DNA from: Nocardiopsis metallicus
GTDB lineage: Bacteria; Actinomycetota; Actinomycetes; Streptosporangiales; Streptosporangiaceae
Length of the DNA stretch: 64,000 nt
Reading direction: 5' to 3'
NCBI RefSeq assembly: GCF_014201115.1
Contig: NZ_JACHDO010000001.1
Span: forward strand, 1-64,000
Shown here: one piece after another, positions 36,796 to 44,368 of the stretch
Layout: each line of letters begins with the position of its first letter
Numbering within the stretch: position 1 is the first letter of the stretch
Translations under genes and position numbers: made by a program
The notes under the pieces: model-generated
Database searches by the model: none
What the model was told of the DNA's origin: nothing
What the model saw: the letters and a program-made list of their open reading frames with translations, nothing else

Positions 36796-37860
36796 TCAGT
36801 CTTGGACCGGGGACAGCTCTGGGTCTTGTCGCTCGGCGTCCGCTCCTCGACGGGTCTCGACTCTCGGCCGCGGAACAGCAACGTGTCCCCGGGACACTTC
36901 GCGCTCCAGCAGTGTGGTCACCTGGGGCCAGCCGAGCTTCATCGGGGCGAAGGTCTCCCAATACCGGTGGTAGGCGCGGCAGAGCGAGCTCAGCCCGAAC
37001 GGCGCCGTGGCTGGTGGAATGGACTGGGTGAGGCGCCGCACTGCAGCCCCGGCACCTTGCGAGGACGGGGCGATCCCGTGTCCGAGGAGCAGCGTCGCCG
37101 AGCGCACCGCATCCAGTGTCCCCGAGTCCGCATGACGGCTGAACCGGCCGTGGACCAGTTCCGACCAGGGCTGGCGTGTCCGGGCCCAGGCCAGTCTCTC
37201 CAACCCGGATCCGAGATCGATAGCCATGCACCGGGGATCGTCCCTATTCCACAACAAGACGATGTCCCCAAGCCCGAGGCCCGCGTGGTGGAATCGGAGC
37301 GTGATGCCCGCGACCTCTCGGCGATGCCACACCTTCAGGTCCCCGCTCAACGTGACGTGCCGGGCATGCAAGCCCACTCGCGAGAGCACAGACAGCCAGC
37401 CGTCGAAGGCCTCGGCGTACTCAGTGACGTCGTTGATCGGGCGCACATGGGAGACGTTGACGAAGGAGGTCAGGAAACCGTCGAGCAGTCGTCCACGGGC
37501 GTCTCTGCGGCCGGTGAAACGTACGACCGGCTGCGGAAGGAAGCCTCGGCGGTGGGTGAGGCCGATCCCGTCCTTGAGCAGCGGGTCGAGAGCCTGCACA
37601 GCGGAGACGACCAGATCCGTGTCCCGGCCCCACCGCAACGGTAGACATCCCGCGCGCTCGACCCCCTGCGCCGCGTAAGCGTTCTCGATCTTCGCAAGGA
37701 GCACCTCCCACAGCAGGGACCTGCGTGCGGGAACGAAGGGGGAGTGCCTGTGACTATGCCGAACCAGCAGCCGCGTTCCCTCGGTCTCGACCTCCCAGTT
37801 GGGTCCCAGCGCGCGGCGGAGGTGCCGGGGGATGAGCCGGGGGTCCGGGCCTTCGGTCAC
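36796..37860 (-). CDS. AlaRS-like (class II aminoacyl-tRNA synthetase-like) protein
   Basis: The 354-residue protein is not a recognised named family, but several segments line up with the catalytic core of archaeal-type alanyl-tRNA synthetase: PQPVVRFTGRRD (motif-2-like strand), LTSFVNVSHVRPIND in the place of the HxTxFEMLGN segment, a FHHAGLGLGDIVLLW strand, and above all MAIDLGSGLERLAWARTRQP, which resembles the DTGYGLERLAW motif of AlaRS. The anticodon/tRNA-recognition and editing domains of AlaRS are missing. It overlaps the glycosyltransferase gene by 4 bp (ATGA). I infer a stand-alone aminoacyl-activating or amino-acid-transfer enzyme; this is moderate to weak evidence. Confidence 0.5.
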   Translation of the reverse strand: MTEGPDPRLIPRHLRRALGPNWEVETEGTRLLVRHSHRHSPFVPARRSLLWEVLLAKIENAYAAQGVERAGCLPLRWGRDTDLVVSAVQALDPLLKDGIGLTHRRGFLPQPVVRFTGRRDARGRLLDGFLTSFVNVSHVRPINDVTEYAEAFDGWLSVLSRVGLHARHVTLSGDLKVWHRREVAGITLRFHHAGLGLGDIVLLWNRDDPRCMAIDLGSGLERLAWARTRQPWSELVHGRFSRHADSGTLDAVRSATLLLGHGIAPSSQGAGAAVRRLTQSIPPATAPFGLSSLCRAYHRYWETFAPMKLGWPQVTTLLEREVSRGHVAVPRPRVETRRGADAERQDPELSPVQD

Positions 37861-38876
37861 GGTGTCCCCGCGAGGGCCTTGAAGTGCCGCCTGGCGTCGA
37901 AACGGTTGAGACCGACCTCCTGAACCCGCCGGTGCGGCAGTTCGGACGCTTTCTCGATCGCCTCAGCCAGACTCTGGGCGGCGGTCTCGTCGTCCACGGA
38001 CGGATCAAGCACCGTCTGGCTGCCGGTCTGTTCGCAGAGCGCCGCCTCCACACAGGTGCCGTGGCTCCAGGCCAGTGCCGCGATGGGCGTGCCCGCGCGC
38101 AGTGACTCCCCGAAGACAGCGGCTCCGGCCTCCACGTAGTCACGGGAGTAGGTGTAGACGAAGGTCTCGGCATCTCTGAAGGCATGGGTCTTCGCTGAGC
38201 CGCCGAGTTCGCCCGCCCACTCGATGTGGTCGGCGGAGAACAGCCGCCGGTGCCGGTCGGTGTACTCGCGGTCGAAGACCGGACCGACCACGCGGATACG
38301 CCTGCCGAGAAGTTGAGCGGCCCTGATCGCGATGTGCGGGCTCTTCTGCTCGTCCACCCGGCCCACCCAGACCAGCCCGTCCCCACGCGCGGATTCCGGT
38401 TCCAGTTCACCCAACCCGGCGTGCACGGCCAGTTCCTGGATCGGCTCGTGCGCGCGGTAGCGGTCGACCATCTGCTGGGAGTAGCAGTAGAGCCTGCGGT
38501 TGAGACCGTCGAAGGCCTCATCGCTGTGCCGAAACAACGGTGAGTGCTGGAAGGTGGCGATGTCGCTGCCGAGGAGGTCGGCCCTCTCGCGCCAGGCTGG
38601 AAGCGAGGGGTACTCGTGACCCACGACGAGCAGATCGTAACGGGAGTCCTGAAGTGCCTTGAGGGCTGTTGACCCGGCGCTGAGGTCTTCCAACCGGACC
38701 GGGTGGCGTTTCCAGTCCGGTTGGAGGTCGTCCCGCCAGGCTGGGCCGAGGAGATGGACGTCGGCGCCCGCGGCCCGGGCTCCGAGTGCGGTGGCCCACA
38801 GCCACCGTTCGATTCCGCCGTATCCGTGGGGTGGGAAGGCGTAGGTTCCGGGGAAGTCGCAGACGCCGACGAGCAA
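37857..38876 (-). CDS. GT4-type glycosyltransferase
   Basis: The 339-residue protein shows a GT-B fold: an N-terminal Rossmann domain with the acceptor loop GYGGIERWLWATALGA (18-33), an interdomain region (LVWVGRVDEQKSPHIAIRAA, about 168-187), and a C-terminal nucleotide-sugar domain with the E-x7-E-like motif GAAVFGESLRAGTPIAAL. There is no signal peptide. GT4 enzymes usually use UDP- or GDP-sugars. It starts 3 bp after the serS stop and overlaps the next gene by 4 bp, so it belongs firmly to the operon. The acceptor could be a small molecule or protein and cannot be told. Confidence 0.85.
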   Translation of the reverse strand: MLVGVCDFPGTYAFPPHGYGGIERWLWATALGARAAGADVHLLGPAWRDDLQPDWKRHPVRLEDLSAGSTALKALQDSRYDLLVVGHEYPSLPAWRERADLLGSDIATFQHSPLFRHSDEAFDGLNRRLYCYSQQMVDRYRAHEPIQELAVHAGLGELEPESARGDGLVWVGRVDEQKSPHIAIRAAQLLGRRIRVVGPVFDREYTDRHRRLFSADHIEWAGELGGSAKTHAFRDAETFVYTYSRDYVEAGAAVFGESLRAGTPIAALAWSHGTCVEAALCEQTGSQTVLDPSVDDETAAQSLAEAIEKASELPHRRVQEVGLNRFDARRHFKALAGTP

Positions 38877-38879
38877 TAG

Positions 38880-40172
38880 TTACTCCTGGGGGGTGCCGTC
38901 CGCCGAGATACGGCGGTATCCGAGGTAGGGGGTCAGTGCTTCGGGAAGCACGATGGAGCCGTCCTCCTGCTGGTTCTGTTCCAACAGGGCGGCCAGGGTG
39001 CGGCCGATGGGCAGGCCGGATCCGTTGAGGGTGGCCACCGGGGTGGTCTTGCCGTCGGCGTCGCGGGTGCGGATGTTGGCCCGCCGGGCCTGGAAGGTTC
39101 CGCAGTCCGAGACCGAGGAGACCTCACGGTAGGTGTCCTGGCTGGGCAGCCACACCTCGATGTCGTAGGTCATCTGGGCGGAGAAGCCCATGTCGCCGGC
39201 GGGGAGCAGGATGACGCGGTAGGCCAGGCCGAGTTCCTTCAGGCACGCCTCGGCGTGCCCGACCATCGCGTCCAGCTCCTTCTGGGAGTCTTCTGCCGCG
39301 CACAGGCGTACCATCTCGACCTTGGCGAACTGGTGCTGTCGCAGGACGCCTCGGGTGTCGCGGCCGTAGGAACCGGCCTCGGAGCGGAAACAGGGCGTGT
39401 GCGCCGTCAACGCGAGCGGGAGTTCCTTGGCCGGGATGATCTCGTCGGCATACAGGTTGGTCAGGGGCACCTCAGCCGTGGGGATGAGGTACAGGGGCCG
39501 GTCAGCCACACCGGTCTTGAACAGGTCCTCCTCGAACTTGGGCAGCTGGCCGGTGCCGGTCATGGTGGCCGGGGTGACCAGGAACGGGACACCGTGCTCC
39601 ACGTAGCCGTGGCGGCGGGTGTGGATGGCCAGGAAGAGCGAGGCCAGGGCGCGCTCGAGTTCGGCGCCGACGCCCCGGGTGACGGTGAAGCGCGGGCCGG
39701 AGAGCTTGGTGGCGCGCGCGAAGTCGAAGATCCCCAGGGCCTCGCCGAGGTCCACGTGGTCCTTCGGGGTGAACGAGAACGCCTGCGGGGTGCCGACCTT
39801 GCGGATCTCGGTGGCGAACTCCTCGGAGTTCCCGTCGGGGGTCTCTTCGAGGGGGAGGTTCGGGATTCCCAGGAGGAACTCGTCCAGTTCCTTCTGGATC
39901 ACTTCCTGATCGGCCTCGACCTCGCGGATCTGTTCCTTGAGCTTGCGGGCGTGCTCCTTGAGGTCGCTGATGTCACCGCCCTCCTTGGCGGTGCGCTGTA
40001 CCTCCTTGGCGACCCGCTTGGCCTCGGCGCGCATCTCCTCGGCGGAACGGATGCTCTGGACGCGTCGCGACTGGAGTTCCTCGAGAGAGGACAGGTCCAG
40101 GGAGTAGCCGCGGCGGGCGAGTGTGCGGACGGCTTCAGTACCCAGGTCGATCAGTGCGCGGGCGTCATGCAT
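38880..40172 (-). CDS. serS: Seryl-tRNA synthetase, non-housekeeping-looking type
   Basis: This complete 430-residue SerRS has the N-terminal tRNA-binding coiled coil (about 28-110) and a class II core: motif 2 FRSEAGSYGRDTRGVLRQHQ, TAEVPLTNLYADEI, and motif 3 LNGSGLPIGRTLAALLE. The core (TMTGTGQLPKFEEDLF, AYRVILLPAGDMGFSAQMTYD) resembles the proteobacterial/firmicute type more than the usual actinobacterial SerRS as I recall it, and the neighbours are not those of a housekeeping serS. Its start overlaps the phosphatase gene by 8 bp. It may supply seryl-tRNA for a tRNA-dependent pathway (as VlmL does in valanimycin synthesis) or give resistance to a SerRS inhibitor (as in albomycin producers). 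A sole housekeeping role is not excluded from this window. Confidence 0.9.
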   Translation of the reverse strand: MHDARALIDLGTEAVRTLARRGYSLDLSSLEELQSRRVQSIRSAEEMRAEAKRVAKEVQRTAKEGGDISDLKEHARKLKEQIREVEADQEVIQKELDEFLLGIPNLPLEETPDGNSEEFATEIRKVGTPQAFSFTPKDHVDLGEALGIFDFARATKLSGPRFTVTRGVGAELERALASLFLAIHTRRHGYVEHGVPFLVTPATMTGTGQLPKFEEDLFKTGVADRPLYLIPTAEVPLTNLYADEIIPAKELPLALTAHTPCFRSEAGSYGRDTRGVLRQHQFAKVEMVRLCAAEDSQKELDAMVGHAEACLKELGLAYRVILLPAGDMGFSAQMTYDIEVWLPSQDTYREVSSVSDCGTFQARRANIRTRDADGKTTPVATLNGSGLPIGRTLAALLEQNQQEDGSIVLPEALTPYLGYRRISADGTPQE

Positions 40173-40869
40173 CGAACTCGTTCTCCTCCAGAGGTGTGCG
40201 CACTGGCCGGGGTAGGCGAAGGACAGTGCGGTGGTCCTCTGACGATATCGGCGGGGCGCCCCTGCCTTCGCTGGAACCGGAACCGCGGCGGACTTCCCCG
40301 GTCAGGAACTCCACCCATTCGAGGAGGCATCGGTCCGAAACGACGAGTGGTTCCAAGTACGGAGCTTCGGGCAGGAAGAGCGGGAGCTCGTCCTGGGGGC
40401 GCCGGGAACGGCACCAGTCCAGTGCTGACAGCAGGAAGCCGTGCGCCACGACTATGCGCGGCGCGGCGACTGCGGGCAGAGCCGCACATCCTTCGAGCAT
40501 GCGCAGCAGGGCCTCGTGTTGGGACTCACGGGAACCGGGCGGACGCGCTGTGGGGCCGTGTTCCCTCAACCAGGAGGCGTACTCCAGGAAGGGGCGCCCT
40601 TCGAACATTCCGTAGTCCGGTTCGTCCAAGCGCGCATCCACGGAGCGGGGACAACTGATCTCCTCCAGGAGCAGGTCCGCTGTCTGCCGTGTCCTGGGAA
40701 ACGAACTGGTCCAGCAGGCGCGCACGCCCATCTCACGAACCAGGGGGCGGCTCCTGCGGGCACACAGGGCGCCCTCGTCGTCCAGGAGCACCGGAACCCC
40801 CGGATCGCCGTTGACCAGGTATCGGGCGCTGTAAGGGGTGCGACCGTGTCGGACGAAGCAGGTGCTCAC
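40165..40869 (-). CDS. Histidine phosphatase superfamily protein
   Basis: The 234-residue protein has the phosphoglycerate-mutase-like fold: catalytic CFVRHGRTPYSARY (4-17) with the phospho-accepting histidine at residue 8, WTSSFPRTRQTADLLL, LDEPDYGMFEG, and the second catalytic histidine in RIVVAHGFLLSALD. Beyond about residue 190 the sequence is a Arg/Ser-rich tail without likeness. It lies in the operon, overlapping both neighbours (8 bp with serS, 4 bp with the kinase gene). It could dephosphorylate a product of the neighbouring APH-type kinases. Confidence 0.85.
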   Translation of the reverse strand: MSTCFVRHGRTPYSARYLVNGDPGVPVLLDDEGALCARRSRPLVREMGVRACWTSSFPRTRQTADLLLEEISCPRSVDARLDEPDYGMFEGRPFLEYASWLREHGPTARPPGSRESQHEALLRMLEGCAALPAVAAPRIVVAHGFLLSALDWCRSRRPQDELPLFLPEAPYLEPLVVSDRCLLEWVEFLTGEVRRGSGSSEGRGAPPISSEDHRTVLRLPRPVRTPLEENEFDA

Positions 40870-41798
40870 GGGGCGTCCTCCCCTGCTGGGATGAGGGAGC
40901 GCATGACCCTCTCCATCGTCGGGTGCCTGCTGTCGGCGACTTCCCGGTAGTAGAGGAGGCCGTGCAGGCAGAGCGCCAGAGACCAGGACCGCAGCTCTGT
41001 GCGCCCTATGCCCGATATGCGGGACGCCAGGGCCAGACGCTCTTCCGTCCCCTGCCCGAGGTGGTAGTACACGGTCCAGAAAGCCCAGTCGTAGGCCGCG
41101 TCGCCGTACATCGGCAGCGGATCGAGGAGGTGGGGGCGGCCGCGCCCATCGCAGGCGGTGTTCTCCCGGTAGAGGTCCCCGTGCAGGACCGTCCGCCGAT
41201 GCCCTGCCTGGGTGAGGGATTCAAGCGCCCGCCACCCGGCCCGGAGCAGTGGACCGGTAGCGACCGGCGTCAGGGAATCCATCCGGTGGGCGACTCTGGG
41301 ACGGACCTCTTCATCCAGGTAGGCGGACAGCTCTGGGAATCCCGGTTGTTCTTCAAGGGCACGCCCTCGGTCGTGTGCGGCCTGGATGACCCCGGCGACC
41401 TGCCGGATGTCGTCCGAACCGCGCCGACCGCCTCCGGGTCTCCCGCCCACGAGTGACAGGGCGGCGATGGACTGTTCCTCGTCGACCTCCAGCACCCGAG
41501 CCGCAGGTATGTCACTCCACAGGCGCAGTGCCGCGACCTCCCGGACACAGCGCTCGGGGTCGGGCCACCCCTTGAGCAGGACACGCCTGTCGCCACCGGA
41601 TTCGGCAATCACCAGGACGGATGCGTGTCCGGCATCGTGGTAATCAGTGGGGGTGAGTTTCCATGTGTGGCCCGCGTTCGTCATTGCCGCTGGAATCGAG
41701 GCCAACCAACCTGATATCCCGGGACCGTAGTGGTTCAGCAGACGGGCGCGGCAACTCTCCGGCAGCAGGGGGAGTGCTGCCTTCGTCAGCTCAGGCAC
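40866..41798 (-). CDS. APH-family (aminoglycoside phosphotransferase-like) kinase 1
   Basis: The 310-residue protein has an APH kinase fold: a lysine-bearing strand (RRVLLKGWPDPERCVREVAAL, split), the catalytic loop TVLHGDLYRENTACD with the Asp base, and the metal-binding HLLDPLPMYGDAAYDWAFW. Such proteins phosphorylate small hydroxyl- or amino-bearing metabolites (sugars, homoserine, choline, aminoglycosides). It overlaps the methionine adenosyltransferase gene by 13 bp and the phosphatase gene by 4 bp. The substrate is probably an intermediate of the operon's pathway. Confidence 0.8.
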   Translation of the reverse strand: MPELTKAALPLLPESCRARLLNHYGPGISGWLASIPAAMTNAGHTWKLTPTDYHDAGHASVLVIAESGGDRRVLLKGWPDPERCVREVAALRLWSDIPAARVLEVDEEQSIAALSLVGGRPGGGRRGSDDIRQVAGVIQAAHDRGRALEEQPGFPELSAYLDEEVRPRVAHRMDSLTPVATGPLLRAGWRALESLTQAGHRRTVLHGDLYRENTACDGRGRPHLLDPLPMYGDAAYDWAFWTVYYHLGQGTEERLALASRISGIGRTELRSWSLALCLHGLLYYREVADSRHPTMERVMRSLIPAGEDAP

Positions 41799-43036
41799 AC
41801 GCCCTCCCGTACGATCTCGTCGGTCAGGTCGGGGATGGAGCTCAGGGCGTCCGCCACGAGGGATTGGAGCTTGTCCGGCTGAACCTCTTCAGCGGTGAGG
41901 CGGAGCACGACCCGCCCCGGCTGATCCAGCGGTTGCCCGGTGACACTGACCAGGTGCACCTCCGCGTAACCTCCGGTCGCCTCGTGGAGTTGGTGAGCGA
42001 GGCGGTCGGCCACCAGGTTGTAGAGCTTTCCGACGTGGTACACGGGGTTCTTGCCGCTGGCACCCTCCAGGTTCATCGGCCGCAGCGGTGTGATGAGCCC
42101 GTTGACGCGGTTGCCCCGCCCCACGACCCCTTCGTCACCTGACTCGATCGAGCTGCCGGTGTAGGTGAGGTAGAGCTCGTCGCGCGAGGGCACGTCCCTG
42201 GCGTTGAGCCGGATGCTGACGTCCGCCTGGGGAAAACGGTGATCGACGAGCCGCCGGCACTCGGCCAGGACGATCTCGGTATTGCGCAGATAGTCCTCGC
42301 GGCTTTGCACGTGCGATGACTTCTGGGGCACACACATCACCAGGTCGAGCTGCCGCCCGTCCCAGTAGCCCATCACCTTGACGTCGGTGCCGCACCAGGG
42401 GTTGTTACGAGTGAACACCCCCGGAGCGGAGTAGGTGTCGGTGAGCTCGCGCACCAGCTCCTCAAGTGGACCCCTGGGCGCCCAACCGGTTCCCAGCGAG
42501 GTGTCGTTCGCCAGCAGTGTGCGGCGTTCCCGCAAGTCCTCGATGCTTCGAGGTGAGAACCAGCGGGTCCGCTCGGGGACTCCGTCGTCCATGAGCACCG
42601 CCCCGGGGCTGGAGTTCTCGGTGACGTTGAGACGGATGTCCAGGTGCTCGACGACCTCGGGCAGGCGTTCGAGGAAGAACTGCCGCACAGCGGACTTCAC
42701 CAGGGCATCCACCGGTACCACCTCGGCACCGCAACTGCGGGTCGCCCGCCCGTTGACCAGGACACGGACCGGCGAGGTCATCCGCCCGCCCCCGTAACGG
42801 ACCTCGCTCGCTCCGCCCAGGAGAGCCAACTTGTCGAAGTTGTGGTGCAGGACCGCACCGAAGCGCTCGAGCGTGTAAGCGCTGTAGGACCGGGAGAGCG
42901 ACTCGGCCAGGTGGTCGGCCATCGTGTCCGGATGACCGAGCCCTTTGCGTTCGACGACGCTCAGGGTGTCATCGACCGCTACCCCTGTCCGGATGGTCAG
43001 CCGGTTCGAAGCGGCTCCGGACTTCAAACTCTCCAT
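41786..43036 (-). CDS. Archaeal-type methionine adenosyltransferase (S-adenosylmethionine synthetase)
   Basis: The ATG at 43036 has AGGAG upstream; the 416-residue protein matches the archaeal-type AdoMet synthetase family rather than bacterial MetK. Landmarks: VVERKGLGHPDTMADHLAES (28-47), LHHNFDKLALLGGASEVRYG, LNVTENSSPG, DTSLGTGWAPRGPLE, NPWCGTDVKVMG, then GDEGVVGRGNRVNGLITPLR and GKNPVYHVGKLYNLVADRLA. It converts methionine and ATP to SAM, phosphate and diphosphate. Actinobacteria normally use bacterial MetK, so this is an acquired extra enzyme. It sits between two APH kinases in the operon and implies a dedicated SAM (or SAM-analogue) supply. Confidence 0.9.
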   Translation of the reverse strand: MESLKSGAASNRLTIRTGVAVDDTLSVVERKGLGHPDTMADHLAESLSRSYSAYTLERFGAVLHHNFDKLALLGGASEVRYGGGRMTSPVRVLVNGRATRSCGAEVVPVDALVKSAVRQFFLERLPEVVEHLDIRLNVTENSSPGAVLMDDGVPERTRWFSPRSIEDLRERRTLLANDTSLGTGWAPRGPLEELVRELTDTYSAPGVFTRNNPWCGTDVKVMGYWDGRQLDLVMCVPQKSSHVQSREDYLRNTEIVLAECRRLVDHRFPQADVSIRLNARDVPSRDELYLTYTGSSIESGDEGVVGRGNRVNGLITPLRPMNLEGASGKNPVYHVGKLYNLVADRLAHQLHEATGGYAEVHLVSVTGQPLDQPGRVVLRLTAEEVQPDKLQSLVADALSSIPDLTDEIVREGVCLS

Positions 43037-43103
43037 ACATGCTCCTATCTCGTTCGTGTGGGCGCCTGCGCGACGCAGGCGGGCGCCCTGGAGAAATCCG
43101 TGC

Positions 43104-44156
43104 TTATCGGGGAACGCCTTGCCGCATGGCCGCGCTGAGCAGATCTGCGGCACAGCGTGAGACTTCTGCGGGCTCGGCCAGCATCAGACGATCGAGGTTC
43201 CGTCTGCTCGCCGCCTCCATGCCGTGGGGAGGTCGCCGGTCCAGCCAGAGGAGAACGCGATGCGCCATGACAGGACCGGGGACCTGGAACCGTTGGAGAA
43301 GACCGTGCGGGAGCTGGTACAGGCCCCACCCGAGATACAGGAGGTCTCGGAGGGCGTGAAAGAGCGCATCGGCGCGGTCGTGGCAGGCCGGGCCGCGAGC
43401 ACATGCTTCCCAGTCGACGACTGCTACCCGGTTGTGGTCCACGATGAAGTGCTCGGCCTTGAGGTCGCCGTGCAGGTAGACCACCGGCCCCAGAACGGTG
43501 GCCTCAAGGGCGCGATCCAGGTCGCTCCACCAGGGTCGGGAACTGGCGCTTGGGGAGAACTGGCTCATGAGGAATTCCCGTTGGGTCCACTCCTCTTTCT
43601 CCGACACGAACCAACCAGTTCCCGGCGCAGCATCCAATGCCCGGGAGTGGAGTTCGGTTCCCAGGTCGACGACCTGGTCGACGAAGTCGATCAGGGACTG
43701 GCCCGGCCGGAGTGAGCCAGGAGATCCCGGGAGGAGTTGGAACAGCGTCCACGCGGTGGATTCGGTGGTCCCTGCTCCGAGGATCTTCGGCACGTTCACC
43801 CCGAGCCTCTCGGCCCCCGCGATAGCGAGTGCCTCACGCTCCTGGCGAGCCTCAGGTGTGATGACGCGGTACTCCTTCAGAAGTACTTCTCCAGTCTCGC
43901 TCCTCAGCATCCGGGAGTGAGTCTTCTCGTGTTGGAGCCGGAAGGGCCCGAACGGAACTCGCCAGGGATACGGCCGTCCCTGGGCCTGCGTGATCTCCGC
44001 GACCTCACCTACGCCGATAGGGATGGAAGGTGGGGAGGGCATGGCAACGGTCTTGGAGCTGCCGTGCGCTGAGACGACGTGCTCGTCCGTGGAGGGCTCC
44101 ATGGTGGTGCCCACATCTCGGTTCCGTCGCATGGGTTCCGCGCCCTCGCCCTCCAT
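43104..44156 (-). CDS. APH-family kinase 2, first gene of the leftward operon
   Basis: The family core begins near residue 45 (GVGEVAEITQAQGRPYPWRV) and contains a lysine strand (GEVLLKEYRV), the catalytic loop VVYLHGDLKAEHFIVDHNRV, and the metal-binding VAVVDWEACARGPACHDRAD. The start is uncertain: ATGs at 44156, 44132, 44102 and 44042 are all in frame, without a convincing ribosome site, and the first 40 residues look non-conserved. It faces the divergent regulator gene across a 210-330 bp gap, which should hold both promoters. It is distinct in sequence from kinase 1 of the same operon. Confidence 0.8.
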   Translation of the reverse strand: MEGEGAEPMRRNRDVGTTMEPSTDEHVVSAHGSSKTVAMPSPPSIPIGVGEVAEITQAQGRPYPWRVPFGPFRLQHEKTHSRMLRSETGEVLLKEYRVITPEARQEREALAIAGAERLGVNVPKILGAGTTESTAWTLFQLLPGSPGSLRPGQSLIDFVDQVVDLGTELHSRALDAAPGTGWFVSEKEEWTQREFLMSQFSPSASSRPWWSDLDRALEATVLGPVVYLHGDLKAEHFIVDHNRVAVVDWEACARGPACHDRADALFHALRDLLYLGWGLYQLPHGLLQRFQVPGPVMAHRVLLWLDRRPPHGMEAASRRNLDRLMLAEPAEVSRCAADLLSAAMRQGVPR

Positions 44157-44368
44157 CGACCGTCAGGTACACGTGGAAGTCTTCGCCAACTCAGAGCTCA
44201 CCGGTAGTGAGAGTGCCTCCGGGTTTCGAACGAGGTCAGAAACAGTTCCTCCGTCAAGGTGAGAGCAACTCTCATGGTGAGGAGGCCACTCTTTCCGGGA
44301 CAGCCGATGACATCGTGCATCCGGTCCGGTTAGCGTGGCGTGGAGATTCGCACTCACGAAAGCAGGAC

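Noticed and set aside
38880..40172. Treating serS as the ordinary housekeeping gene
   Set aside because: Kept open but not preferred: sequence type, island location and operon partners point to an acquired copy. Only the whole genome can settle it.
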